A stretch of DNA of 64,000 nucleotides, from NCBI GenBank assembly GCA_033675265.1, contig JAUJYZ010001085.1, forward strand, positions 416,001-480,000, in the 5' to 3' direction. The notes beneath the pieces were generated by a model. It was given only the letters and a program-made list of their open reading frames with translations. It was not told the origin of the DNA and did no database searches. Position numbers and translations under genes: made by a program. The DNA is from Actinostola sp. cb2023. Taxonomy: Eukaryota > Cnidaria > Anthozoa > Actiniaria > Actinostolidae. This document shows positions 24,096 to 35,774 of the stretch, piece after piece (the stretch's first letter is position 1; each line of letters opens with the position of its first letter).

Positions 24096-26278
24096 ATGGG
24101 AGCTTCCTCATCAACACCAAGTCCAACAGAAAGCCAACCATCTCCATCATCGACCTCTACCACCTCTACCTACCCACCTAGCCTAGCCCTCTGGGTGTCC
24201 AGTGCAGCATGGTGCAAATCAACCAGTGGGAGAATGGAGAAGTGAGTGTCCAGCTAGCGGACCAGAATCAAAGGGTGGCTGCCCTATGAACAAAGATGGT
24301 CTTGATCCAAGAAACATGGTATGTACATGTATAGCGATGTTCGCCGTGACGTAGCCATTGTTATTTTTTTGCCAATCAGAGATCGATTGGCTGATGAAAT
24401 AAAGCAACTTGTGAAGAGCTACAGTTAAGTAATGTGCCAATCAGAGATCGATTGGCTGATGAAATAAAGCAACTTGTGAAGAGCCATTGTTAAGTAATGT
24501 GCCAATCAGAGATCACTGCTGATTTGATAAAGCAGCCTTCATCTCATGGGTAAGTAATGTGCCATCAGAGATCGATTGGCCATGAAGTAAAGCAACAGAG
24601 CCAAGTTAACCATCTCCATCATCATGCCAATTGGCCCCTGTCCCACCATTGTAGTGCCATTGTTAAGTAATGTGCCAATCAGAGATCTGGCTGTGAAATA
24701 AAGTGCAGCATGGTGCAAATCAACCAGTGGGGGAATGCAACTTGTGAGCCATTGTTGAGTGTCCAGAGATCTAGCTGATGACCAGAATCAAAGGGTGGCT
24801 GCCCTATGTTAAGTAATGTGCCAATCAGAGATGGTCTGATCCAATAAAGCAACTTGGTAGCTATTGTATAGCCAATCAGAGATCGATTGGCTGATGAAAT
24901 AAACGTAGCCATTGTTATTTTTTTGCCAATCAGAGATCGATTGGCTGATGAAATAAAGCAACTTGTGAAGAGCTTTTGTAATCGTGGTTGGCAAATTAAC
25001 ATTACAAAGTCAATGTGACGTCAATGTTTACAAACAGTGAAAATCACTTATTGCTTTCTTGTAAAATGAGTCATGCTATGCTGTGTTCCATAATGGGGAA
25101 ACTTGCACGGTATTGATTTAGATTAAAGCACAGCATTGTCATTATAATGTGTATTACCTTCTCTCTCATTTACTCCATTTCTTCTTACTAAATCCAGATG
25201 CCACCAGCCAATCAGCAGCCATCACCTGGACAGCCATTCTCACTACCAACAGATCGCGTCATATCCACAATCCCAAAAGGAGGAACGGATAGTGAAAAGT
25301 GGGTCTATCCTTCACCGCAAATGTTTTGGAATGCAATGATTAGGAAAGGATGGAAATGGGACAAAGACGACGTGCAGGCAAATGATATGGACCACATTAT
25401 AAAGATACATAATACTAATAACGAAAGAGCATGGGATGAGATATTGAGATGGGAGGCACTTCATGCACAGTATGTCACACTTTTTAAGTTTAAGCGTTTG
25501 ATTTATTTTACTATTTACCTTCACTTGCCTCAAAATATTTCTGTTTATTTAGTGAGTAAAATGTAGCCTTTTTTATTCAACTTCTGCAGTGAATGTGGCA
25601 ATCCCAAGCTTTTGACTTTCCGTGGCAGAGCAAAGGATTTCAGTCCAAGAGCCAGAATCAGAAGTTTGTTGGGGTAAGTATTAAGTCTAGTAATACTCAC
25701 AGGACTGTGAGAATTGAGAGGCGTTTTCATATGAGTGGGAAACCTATGGCACAGAGTTTTGGTCACGGAAGACATTCTATTCAACCAATCACAGCTTGCA
25801 AAATCATTGCTCAATCAATCTTGGATATGGCATGACACCATCACTGCATGGTATAAACTGTACCGTAACTACTTCCCACTCATACGAAAACGACTCTATT
25901 GTACTAATATTCATTATTGAAACCATGATTGAAGTTATACTAGTTAGTATAGAGTGTCCATATTCACATATATCTTGAAACCCTTTAATATTCTTGTAAC
26001 CCAGATATGAGCTTCCATTTGATCGACATGACTGGATTGTAGATCGCTGCGGCAAGCCAGTTCGTTACATTATTGATTATTACGATGTGGGGAATGAAGA
26101 AGACTACAAGATGGGAGAGTTTGTTCATCTAGATGTCAGACCTGCTATTGATACGCCTAGTGCAGCATTAGATAGAATGCGAGTTGCATGTCTAAGATGG
26201 TCAATGTACTTCAGCAGTAACAAAGAAGAAACACAAGACAGTACCAAAGTAGACACTTCTACAAACAAGTCTGATTGA
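24096..26278 (+). CDS. HCCS: Holocytochrome c-type synthase (cytochrome c heme lyase)
   Basis: Exons: 24096-24318 (ATG at 24096), 25198-25469, 25590-25673, 26005-26278. The enzyme attaches heme to cytochrome c (and c1) at the CxxCH motif in the mitochondrial intermembrane space. Visible family features: Cys-Pro heme-regulatory motifs ([24 protein letters not shown]), [20 protein letters not shown], the IIKIHN histidine region, [29 protein letters not shown] and [10 protein letters not shown], followed by [17 protein letters not shown]. The last 20 residues are a polar extension. In exon 1 the start [10 protein letters not shown] and the CP-motif part are in different frames; the shift lies near 24165-24187 where TACCCACCTAGCCTAGCCC has no splice donor, so one base is probably missing or extra. 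A TACAG precedes the ATG by ten bases, so an upstream non-coding exon is possible. Confidence 0.9.
24330..25000. repeat. Degenerate ~65-bp repeat interleaved with a second copy of HCCS exon 1
   Basis: The repeat unit contains GTGCCAATCAGAGATCGATT and GGCTGATGAAATAAAGCAAC. Between 24510 and 24850, pieces of exon 1 appear in exon order within the repeat: CAGCCTTCATCTCATGGG (about 24533), CCATCTCCATCATC (about 24609), GTGCAGCATGGTGCAAATCA (about 24703), AATCAAAGGGTGGCTGCCCT (about 24786) and AGATGGTCTGATCCAA (about 24830). Confidence 0.8.
25715..25898. mobile_element. MITE of the GAGTCGTTTTCGTATGAGTG family, copy in HCCS intron 3
   Basis: Ends GAGGCGTTTTCATATGAGTG and complement of CACTCATACGAAAACGACTC. 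Other copies: 32966-33114 (5' truncated) and 47868-48055. Probable TA target. Confidence 0.85.
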
Positions 26279-26330
26279 AGAGTCAGTTGGTGCAAGAATG
26301 CTGCATTGTGATGACAAATTGTTAACTTGG

Positions 26331-26494
26331 CAGGGGCGGATCCAGAGATCTTGCAAAGGGGAAGTGGGAGGGATGTTCAGGTTGGACATTGGTTTCAGCC
26401 AAATTTTATATAAAAATTTGTTTTGGCAAGAAAGGTATTCGAATTTCCAAAAGGGGGTGTGCGCCTCCTTCGCTCCACCCTAAATCTGCCCCTG
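26331..26494. mobile_element. Short non-autonomous transposon with CAGGGGC ends, after HCCS
   Basis: Begins CAGGGGCGGATCCAGAGAT and ends ATCTGCCCCTG, flanked by CTTGG on both sides (26326-26330 and 26495-26499). The ends resemble hAT-like MITEs, though the duplication I can see is 5 bp. Confidence 0.75.
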
Positions 26495-26499
26495 CTTGG

Positions 26500-26939
26500 T
26501 TTTCTTCATTGTGAAGTTTGAAATGATGGCAATGACTTCATCTTACCAGGGTTCCATTTCCTGGATGGAAATTTCAGTATCAAGTTTGTGAGCATATTTG
26601 ACAATAATCTAACATGACTCAGAGATCAGAGATTTTACTTAATGAATCATGCATGTATTCTATTATTTACAATTGCTTGCATTTATTGATTTTTTTTCCT
26701 TGTTCAAACTTCACTGCAAAAACTAAGATTAATAAAATTTAAACTTTATCATTTATTTTGTGAACAAATTCCATAACGTGTTTGTCTTGAATATGAATAT
26801 CTTTCTATTAATCTTCGTTACACTCATTTTCTTAAACCCAGATCCACATTCTGTTTGGTGATCATTACAGTTCTTCATTCACTGATTTCATATTTTCATT
26901 TTCAGCCCTTGTTCTGAAATAAAATAAACATGATTTGTG
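26500..26939. other. HCCS downstream region
   Basis: No gene seen. A+T-rich; AATAAA-type signals occur, for example AAAATAAACATG near 26918, which may serve HCCS polyadenylation. Confidence 0.35.
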
Positions 26940-27232
26940 ATTATACTAGTTTTATGGTTTTAATGCGTAAGAAATGAAAATATGTTGACGTTTCGGCTGC
27001 ACTGGTGGCAGCCTTCATCAGAATGATAGATTTTAAAGTTTGTAAACAGTCTTGACAGCAGCAAACAATAGAAGTTAATGTTTCAGAGATGGGGCAATAT
27101 CCATTGTTTGCTGCTGTCAAGACTGTTTACAAACTTTAAAATCTATCATTCTGATGAAGGCTACCACCAGTGCAGCCGAAACGTCAACATATTTTCATTT
27201 CATGCGCGTGAAAACCGTAATACTAGTATAAT
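26940..27232. mobile_element. Palindrome carrying inverted hammerhead-like motifs
   Basis: Arms of about 120 bp. The right arm (27151-27185) reads CTGATGA, a GGCT...GCAGCC stem with a CACCAGT-type loop, then GAAAC and GTC on the plus strand. The left arm (26987-27021) has the same on the minus strand. These are the core elements of a minimal hammerhead ribozyme, except that stem III is reduced to ACGT. Confidence 0.6.
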
Positions 27233-27429
27233 CATGTCTAACTCATGCGAAAACCTTAAAAGTACCATTATGATTCGTACCTAAAAATGCTGTCTTATGT
27301 TGTCATACAGTAATGCTAGAAGTGTTAGGACTATGATACACTTTTAAACTGTTGTAACATCATTTCAAAGTTGTTGAGCAATGTTGCCAACATATGTTGA
27401 ACTGTGTATCGTGACTTAATTGCATATAC

Positions 27430-30400
27430 TTACAGACAATCCAGTGGCAACATATCGTTGAATCTTGCATATCTTTGTAGATCACTTTCACCTTTCAGAG
27501 TCCTAGTTACCAGTTTACTGATGTCACCAGGAGTCATGTCCTTGAGTGACATTGTGATAAATAGCCGTTGTCGAGGCTTGGTGACGAGCAAGGTGGGGAG
27601 AGTATCAGGAAAGATACCAAAGACATCGCCGTATTCTGGATGGCAGGTAGCGTTGACCCACAAATATTGAACTGGTGTAACTATAGACAACAATAATACT
27701 TACTGTTATTGTGATCATCAATACTGCGCACATTGTCACGCTCACTTTAATTGCTGCGCACATTGTCTCACTCATTTTAATTGCTGTGCAAATTGTCACG
27801 CTCACTTTAATTGGTGCGCACATTGTCACGCTCACTTTTATTGCTGCGCACATTGTCACGCTCACTTTAATTGCTGCGCACATTGTCACGCTCACTTTAA
27901 TTGCTGCGCACATTGTCACGCTCGCTTTAATTGCTGCGCACATTGTCACGCTCACTTTAATTGCTGCACACTTTGTCACGCTCACTTTAATTGCTGCGCA
28001 CATTGTCACGCTCACTTTAATTGCTGCGCACATTGTCACGCTCACTTTTAATTGCTGCGCACATTGTCACGCTCACTTTAATTGCTGCGCACTTTGTCAC
28101 GCTCACTTTAATTGCTGCGCACATTGTCACGCTCACTTTAATTGCTGCGCACATTGTCATGCTCACTTTCATTGCTGCGCACAACCACGCTCTTTTGAGG
28201 CTGCTAACTCGCTCACTTAATCGCTGCGCACATTGTCACGCTCACTTTAATTTTTTGCGCACATTGTCACGCTCACTTTTAATTGCTGCGCACATTGTCA
28301 CGTCATTTAATTGCTGTCACATTGTCACGATCACTTTTAATTGCTGTGCACATTGTCACGTCACTTTTAATTGCTGTGCACATTGTCACGCTCACTTTAA
28401 TTGCTGTGCACATTGTCACGTTCACTTTTAATTGCTGCGCACATTGTCACGCTCACACCGATTGCTGCACACATTGTCACGCTCACTTTAGTTGCTGCGC
28501 ACATTGTCACTGTCACAAAATTACTGCGCACATTGTCACGGTCACTTTAATTGCTGCGCACTTTGTCACGCTCACTTTAATTGCTGCGCACTTTGTCACG
28601 CTCTCTGTAATTCCTGCGCACTTTGTCACGCTCTCTTTAATTGCTGCGCACATTGTCACGCTCACTTTAATTGCTTGATTGTCACGCTCACTTTAATTGC
28701 TAATATTTAGAGTCACGCTCACTTTAATTGCTGCGCGATTGTCACGGTCACTTTAATTGCTGCGCACTTTGTCACGGCAATTAACTGGCACATTGTCACG
28801 AACTGTTTTGCGTGTCACGCTCTCTTTAATTGCTGCGCACATTGTCACGCTCACTTTAATTGCTGCGCACATGTCACGCTCACTTTAATTGCTGCGCAAT
28901 TGTCACGCTCACTTAATCGCTGCGCATATTGTCACGATCACTTTAATTACTGCCCACATTGTCACGTCACTTTTAATTGCTGCGCACATTGTCACCTCAA
29001 CTTTAATTGCTGTGCACATTGTCACGATCACTTTTGATTGCTGTGCACATTGTCACGCTCACTTTAATTGCTGTGCACATTGTCAAGTTCAAATTGCTGC
29101 GCACATTGTCACGCTCACTTTTAATTGCTGCACACATTGTCACGCTCACTTTAGTTGCTGCGCACATTGTCACGCTCACTTTAATTACTGCGCACATTGT
29201 CACGGTCACTTTAATTGCTGCGCACTTTGTCACGCTCACTTTAATTGCTGCGCACTTTGTCACGCTCTCTTTAATTGCTGCGCACTTTGTCACGCTCTCT
29301 TTAATTGCTGCGCACATTGTCACGCTCACTTTAATTGCTGCGCACATTACCACGCTCACTTTAATTGCTGCGCACATTGTCACGCTCACTTAATCGCTGC
29401 GCACATTGTCACGCTCACTTTAATTGCTGCGCACATTGTCACGATCACTTTTAATTGCTGCACACATTGTCACGCTCATTTTTAATTGCTGCACATTGTC
29501 ACGCTCACTTTTAATTGCTGCACACATTGTCACGCTCACTTTAGTTGCTGCGCACATTGTCACGCTCACTTTAATTGCTGTGCACATTGTCACGTTCACT
29601 TTTAATTGCTGCGCACATTGTCATGCTCACTTTTAAATGCTGCACACATTGTCACGCTCACTTTAATTGCTGCGCACATTGTCACGCTCACTTTAATTGC
29701 TGCGGACATTGTCACGTTCACTTTTAATTGCTGCACACATTGTCACGCTCACTTTAATTGCTGCGCACATTGTCACGCTCTCTTTAATTGCTGCGCACAT
29801 TATCACGCACACTTTTAATTGCTGCGCACATTGTCACGCTCACTTTAATTGCTGCGCACATTGTCACGTTCACTTTTAATTGCTGCACACATTGTCATGC
29901 TCACTTTAATTGCTGCGCACATTGTCATGCTCACTTTAATCGCTGCGCACATTGTCACGCTTACTTTAATTGCTGCGTACATTGTCACGCGAGCTACTAT
30001 TACGGCCCGGCCATCCATGAAGAGCGCTATTAAACTATAAATAATGCTTAATAACCCACCTTCACTTTCCAGGATTTTTTGCGCATCGTTTAGCAGTTGG
30101 AAAGTTTCATTCTTCATCTTTTCATCTTCACCATCAACGAATATAATCAAACACAAACCTAACGCGTTATCGCCACATACATCTTTGTAGTTTTTGTGCG
30201 TTATTTCTTGCACCTCGACCTGGCTGAACTTCCTCCTAGACTCCGTTTCCTCAAAGTCCAATGAGAGAATCTCTTTTGTATCTTTCACGTATTCATCTCT
30301 CAGGGTCATTTTTCCTTTAAACCTTTTGATATTTGTCAAATCTTTCCAATGTTTCTCATGAATCGAATATAAAAACTTAGAAAGTGTTAAATAGTTTATT

Positions 30401-32335
30401 TGACCATATGCATTAACATCGTAAGGAATCGAGCTAAAACTTAGTTTCTTATCAGGCAGTACTTTGGACAACATTACCAACACAGAGGGCAGATATTTGA
30501 TGTTGAATTGTTGGAGAAATTCAGTGGATGGTTTTCGTATCACACCAAAGTTAAAGTAGGTGGAATACTTTAAGGTTAACGCTTTGTAGAGAGCGGATGG
30601 TTGACGTTTTTCTGTAACAAAAAAAAGAAGAAGAAAAGTGTAGAATTGTAAAATGATAGATTACTGAAGCGAAATCGTTATCAATTAGGTATCAAGCCGC
30701 ATATTTCACGTTGTAGGAAATGTAAGGATCTTGCGTGAGTCTGCGCGGGTAAGGTTTCATCGTATTTTCAAACCTTCCCTTCTCAAGTAGGGATAAATAA
30801 CAAGTAAACTGAATCCTAAATCTGCTCTAAAAAGGTCGTGTTGTCCCCAGTGAAAGGGCATTCCAGAAAACCAAATGTGTGCTGAGACGTAAGAACGCAT
30901 TTACAACCAATCACAATGTTTCAATCTCTTCTCCCCAAACCCGCTAAAATGAACTAGTTTCTTTACCAGTAAAAAGGAGAACTGGGAATCGTGGAGGCAG
31001 AGTCTGATACGAAGAGTGAACGAAGTGTTCAAGTTCTTTCATCGCTTTTATGTTTGTCGTTTCGTCTGGTAAACTCTGTAACGCTAATTGTCTTGCGTCT
31101 CTCATGGTCCGTGCATCTTTCAATCCAGTAACTTTGACTTTCCAGCCGCCATACGGGAAGACACGAGCTAATGGATACGAATTGTTGTGTTCGAGAAAAC
31201 CCTGAAAGTACAATGAAAGTTAAAACCATTTTATTCTCAGTTTTAGTTAGTTAAAAATCGCGCGATATTTAACTAAATGTTGTTTCTTTTCCAAGGGAAT
31301 TAGTTCTGCCAATAAATCTTTTCCATCATTTATATATAGAATTATTTTTATTCAAGGTCTTAAAGTGCATATCAGGGTTATTCGTTTCTTTTGAAAATCG
31401 ATTACATATGAAGTGAATAGAGTTTGTGATTTGAGCTTCGCATTTGCGAGTTATATAAAGGTTTGAAATCGTGATATGCTAATTAGGTGACGTAACTTAT
31501 TTCTATTATTTCAAGTAGCACTCTTTTCTAAAATAGAAATAAAAGTTTAACATCATTTATATAAGTTGTAGAATTACTTTTTGCCAGTTTAAAAATGTCA
31601 GTAATTTGCAAAGGGGCGCTTTTGTATAATAAATGATGCCTGCGTTGACGTCACCGAATTAGCATATCACGATTTCAAATCTTTATAACTCGCAAATGCG
31701 AAGCCCAAATCACAAAATACTGAACCATCCCACTATTCACTTCATATGTAATCGATTTTCAAAATAAACAAATAACCCTGATATGCACTTTAAGCATAGG
31801 TTATGTATTCTTTCAAATTCTCAGTTCAATTTATATGATTGTGAAAACACAAATATGCAGATGACTTGTGGGAACTCAAATTTTGAAAACAGCCGGCGGT
31901 CACTCTTATAAAGCGACTATTAATCCGTATGTTTTTCCAAGCAATTAGAAGTATACTTTTGCAATTAATTTCACGTCCAGAAAATAAATTATCATTTCTG
32001 AATCACACCGCAAAGGTGGCAAGACTTTTATCGCATAAAAACTTACTTTTCTCTTGAGGAAAGCACCATCTATTTGTGGATCGATAACACCAACTCTCAC
32101 AAACAAACCACGGAGGTGGAATTCAAACTCCACCCATCGTTCAAGGGAGATTTTCCCCACATCTTTCACAGCCAATATCCAAGCGTCCTTCACATTGTTG
32201 ATAATTTTTTCGTCGTAGTTTTTTAGCCGTTATTTTCTCAAGTCCGTACTTCGAGGACTTGCCGAAAGCTCTATACATAATGAATGTTTCCGTAAGTAGA
32301 ATAAAGTTGATAACAAGAGATAGCAAATGATGCAT
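27430..32335 (-). CDS. Thioredoxin-fold membrane protein, redox-inactive, identity uncertain
   Basis: Four exons on the minus strand: 32047-32335, 30967-31201, 30060-30611, 27430-27680; the phases agree. The N-terminus MHHLLSLVINFILLTETF looks like a signal sequence or anchor. Next comes a thioredoxin-like domain (KITAKNYDEK, DAWILAVKD, ... YPLARVFPYGGWK) without a CxxC pair. A middle part (FNFGVIRKPSTEFLQQFN, IKYLPSVLVML) is a second thioredoxin-like fold with the usual cis-proline position. A polar region and a C-terminal domain (FGIFPDTLPTLLV) follow. About 440 residues. It resembles ER proteins such as the PDI family or DNAJC16 in architecture, but I cannot name an orthologue. In exon 1 the frame breaks in an A run (T6 at 32219-32224 on the plus strand); five As instead of six restore KITAKNYDEK and make the exon a whole number of codons. 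Confidence 0.7.
27712..30000. repeat. 30-bp minisatellite in intron 3 of the thioredoxin-like gene
   Basis: About 75 units of 30 bp containing TTGCTGCGCACATTGTCACG and CTCACTTTAA. The unit is a multiple of 3, so long open frames occur on both strands; none is a gene. The centre (28180-28800) is more degenerate than the edges. Confidence 0.95.
31360..31793. mobile_element. 434-bp fold-back MITE with TTAAAGTGC ends
   Basis: Arms of about 140 bp starting TTAAAGTGCATATCAGGGTT; inner arms include GATATGCTAATT and GACGTCACC-type words. The first ten bases equal those of the 4235/15081 family although the interiors differ. A solo end lies at 33799-33873. Located in the first intron of the thioredoxin-like gene. 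Confidence 0.85.
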
Positions 32336-32602
32336 TATTTGCTTGTAAAAATTAAATACGATAGATAAATACGATAGATAACTGAATAATCTCTGGTTTC
32401 TCAAATAAAAAATTGCAATTTTCGAAAACGTTTCTGAAAAAGCATGAACGCACACACTAATGCAATGACAATCACACTCACTGCTTACGTGGCGATAGTA
32501 AAGCTCTGCAAACTCCAGCTAAACAAACACAAATTAAACGACCCTGAAATGCGTCCACAAGAAAGCATCCAAGGCGCGAATGCGTACTATCAAACATTCC
32601 AA

Positions 32603-32965
32603 ATGAGGGTTTATCACGTAATTTCAAAACTCATAGGACAAAAAATGATTATCATAGCTGGAAAGAGCTCGTTGAAATTAGTAAAAATGTGAAGTTTGGA
32701 AAAGATCGCTCCTCAAATTACAAAGATATGAATTTTCAAAAATCGAAATTTTATATGAAAACCTTAGGAAATTACGCTTGGAGGCAACTTTTTTGCCTCA
32801 ACAAAGGTTTTCATACAAAATTTCGATTTTTGAAAATTCATACGTTCGTAATTTGTGAAGCGATCTTTTCTAAACTTCACATTCTTACTAATTTCAACGA
32901 GCTCTTTCCAGCTATGATAATCATTTTTTTGTCCTGAGTTTTGAAATTATGTGATAAACCCTCAT
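32603..32965. mobile_element. Long palindrome upstream of the thioredoxin-like gene
   Basis: Arms of about 150 bp starting ATGAGGGTTTATCACGTAAT, with matching AAAATTTCGATTTTTGAAAA words near the centre. It abuts the next MITE directly. Confidence 0.85.
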
Positions 32966-33114
32966 CGAGTGGGAAACCTACGGTACCGTGACACTCAAAT
33001 GGCTTCCTTTCTGAACCAATCAAAAAGCGTGCAGATGCATCTCATACAATCAAACTCTTTCAATACGGCAAGGCACGGTGAGGTAACTTTCCCACTCATA
33101 CAAAAACGACTCTA
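32966..33114. mobile_element. Truncated MITE of the GAGTCGTTTTCGTATGAGTG family
   Basis: The right end is complete (CACTCATACAAAAACGACTC); the left end starts at GAGTGGGAAACC, so about 19 bases are missing where it meets the neighbouring palindrome. Confidence 0.8.
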
Positions 33115-33232
33115 TCTAGTCTTGCGAGTAAGTTGAGTAAAAGTGAGTTTATCAAGCGAGTTTATTTGGTTGTCTCCGACACTATCATCCAAACATGTAT
33201 TAACTGTAACAAAACCGCACTTTTAGGATTCA

Positions 33233-34145
33233 ATGTCTTCGTTTCCACTACTCTTCATATTACTCATTAATGACATCCCACTTATTAACAAAGAATGTTC
33301 AACCCATATATACGTTGATGATACTACCTTAATGGCGTCTGGCCCAACCATTCATACAGTGAATTCATACTTACAGAATGGTGCGGACAGCCTAAATCTC
33401 TGGGCGTCCCAAAACAAGATGGTTATCCACCCGGACAAAACTAAAGTAATCTTACTTGGATCTCAACAGAAACTGGCCACTATCGCTGAGCCGCTTGATG
33501 TCAACCTAGGCAGTTCTTCTATATCTCAAACAACTTGCGAAAAGCTCTTTGGTGTACATATCGATTCGTCCCTTACGTGGAACGAGCATATATCAACTAC
33601 CATAAAGAAGTACAACTCTAAACTCGAACTGCTTCGTAGAGCGAAACCTCTTCTTGATCCAAAAAACCTACTTCTACTACACAACTCTTTAGCAAAACCA
33701 ACGATGGAATACTGCTGTAGCGTTTGGGGTAACTGCTCAACCGAGCTCCTTGACCAACTTTTACTAGCTCAGAAACGTGCTGCGCGGATTATTCTCAATT
33801 AATGTGCATATCAGGGTTTTGGGTTTTTTTTTTGTATATGAAGTGAATAACAGTATTTTGTGATTTGACTTCTCCACTCCATCCTTGTCCTTATTTAAGA
33901 AATCTTTTGAAAATCTTATTCCAATCAGTGATGCGATACGCTACCGTATTTTCTGATGCAATCATTCAAAACTCTGAACAACCTTAATCCACCGTGTCTG
34001 GCCAAACTCTTATATATCGAAACCGAGCCATCCGATACTCAACAAGGGCTATCGCAAACAACAAACTATCCATACCAAAAGCCAGAATTAATGCAGGCAA
34101 TTGTGCTTTTTTACGCGTGCTCGAAAACGTTGCTAGCGTTAAAAT
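33233..34145 (+). pseudogene. 5'-truncated LINE reverse transcriptase fragment
   Basis: A frame to 33802 encodes the C-terminal half of a non-LTR reverse transcriptase: LLFILLINDIP, then the catalytic-site sequence YVDDTTL, NLWASQNKMVIHPDKTKV, FGVHIDSSLTWNEHI, and AKPTMEYCCSVWG with AQKRAARIIL. At 33799-33873 a solo MITE end interrupts it. C-terminal LINE sequence resumes after about 33880 (LFKKSFENL, then FKTLNNLNPP) in shifted frames. No 5' part of the element is present, so it is immobile. CR1/jockey-like by its C-terminal motifs. Confidence 0.8.
33799..33873. mobile_element. Solo end of the TTAAAGTGCATATCAGGG MITE inside the LINE
   Basis: Matches one arm of 31360-31793 over TGCATATCAGGG, ATGAAGTGAATA and AGTATTTTGTGATTTG, with a T run in the middle. 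Confidence 0.7.
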
Positions 34146-34179
34146 AAGTTTTGGTTTTTGCCTGTATTGTATTATTTAA

Positions 34180-34920
34180 TTTTGCTTGTTGTCTATTCCT
34201 TCTCTATATGCGTTCTATCCCTCCTCCACGGTTGTTCGTTTTACCTTGACGAAAACCACCTTCCCTCCCTCCCAAAACCCTGCTTGCGCTTTAATCCCAT
34301 CCCCTATTAACCGCAACAACCATTTTGTTTCGTATACGAAATATTTATGGCGTTTCACTGTTTTTTCATATTTTCATTTTCTTTCTTCATTCGCCTTTGT
34401 CCCTATCGTTTTTCTTTTAATTTCTGAACCCCAAAACTAAATCCATTTACTTTTTCTATTTATTTATCTATACATTTATTTATTCAACCTCTATTTTTAC
34501 TTTCAATTTTGTATTTTTTAAGCTTTTTGGTGTACATATCGACTCCCCCCATACAGCCACTTTATTTATTTATCTTAATTTCTAAACTTTTTATTAGAGC
34601 GAAATTTTTAATTTTTCATTATTTCTATTATTTTCTATTTTATTTTATTATTTTCAATTTAATCAAAATTTTAATTTTTGGAATACTGCTTTTAGCGTTT
34701 GGGGTAACTGCTATATATTTCTTTCTTGACCAACTTTTTTTAGCTAAGAAACGTATTTTTATTTTATTTAATTTTGATTTTTTTATTTTCCTTTTTATTT
34801 TTTATTTATTTTAATTATTATTTTATTTTTATTTTTATTTTATTTTATTATTTTTTTCTCTTTCTTTAATTTATAATTTTTTAATTTTATAATTTTTTAT
34901 ATTTTTTTATATATACTTTC
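34180..34920. repeat. T-rich low-complexity DNA interleaved with LINE fragments
   Basis: Pieces of the LINE at 33541-33780 recur in the same order about 955-981 bases downstream, separated by T/A-rich filler: TTTGGTGTACATATCGA (about 34528), TAGAGCGAAA (about 34592), TAGCGTTTGGGGTAACTGCT (about 34692) and CTTGACCAACTTTT (about 34725). Confidence 0.7.
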
Positions 34921-35774
34921 CTCTTCCCTCTTCTCCTTCCTTCAATATGTATGGACTGAATCGCATTTGCCACCCATAAAAACCACCCATAAAAACTGTC
35001 ATGTTTTTTATCCTCGCATACAACCACTGCTCTCTTCATTTTTCCATATGTATGGGTTGAATTGCATTTGCCACCCCCCCAAAAAAACTAAACTTAAATG
35101 TACCGCCGAACTCAAGAACACTAGACTCTATTAACCACGGACTGAATACCATCAATAACTGTCGGTTAGGATTGACATCATAATTGTCTACACACTACTG
35201 TACACCGATTACACTGAAACTATTTATAGGGCTTAGATTATCATAGTGTTGATCCGACTTAGGTTTACGATTTAGACGATTTTCATATTTTAGATAGTAA
35301 ACAAATATTTAGGTTTTAGCGTATATTAGGATTTAGTATTTTGTAGTTAGAATCAATCGAATTTGAAGTTTGTTCATATATTTATATTTATCATTAGGAG
35401 GACCAGATTGGAAAAAAGCATAGCTTTATCTGTAAATTCCTCGTTAAATAAAGTGTTATTATTAAAGCTCTACAAACTCCACTACCAAGTGTCACTAACA
35501 TATATTCAACTTGTTTATTATTCAAATCATATATTCTTACCTCCCAGTAGATTCTAAGTCAAAAATCATCAAAATCGTGCGATAATAAAAACTCTATTTT
35601 AAGGTACGCTATGCAATCCCTCACAATAAATACTAATATTCTATACGGTTCTAATAGATGTATCCTTGATAATAATTCCTAAATATATTTCATATATGAT
35701 TTCATTCATCTTCGGATGATGCTCAATTGCTAGTCACGTGTTTGCGCATGGTGATTTGAATTTCCCTAACAACA
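34921..35774. other. Spacer with no supported gene
   Basis: A short direct repeat around TATGTATGGACTGAATCGCATTTG (about 34946 and 35050). Otherwise A+T-rich sequence. Confidence 0.35.

Noticed and set aside
27711..29880. Long frames on both strands (Ala-His-Ile-Val-Thr-Leu and Ser-Val-Thr-Met-Cys-Ala types)
   Set aside because: The 30-bp repeat is a multiple of three with no stop in several frames. The array lies within an intron of a better supported gene.
27712..30000. CRISPR array
   Set aside because: Repeats are directly adjacent without unique spacers, and the genome is eukaryotic. The same applies to all other arrays here.
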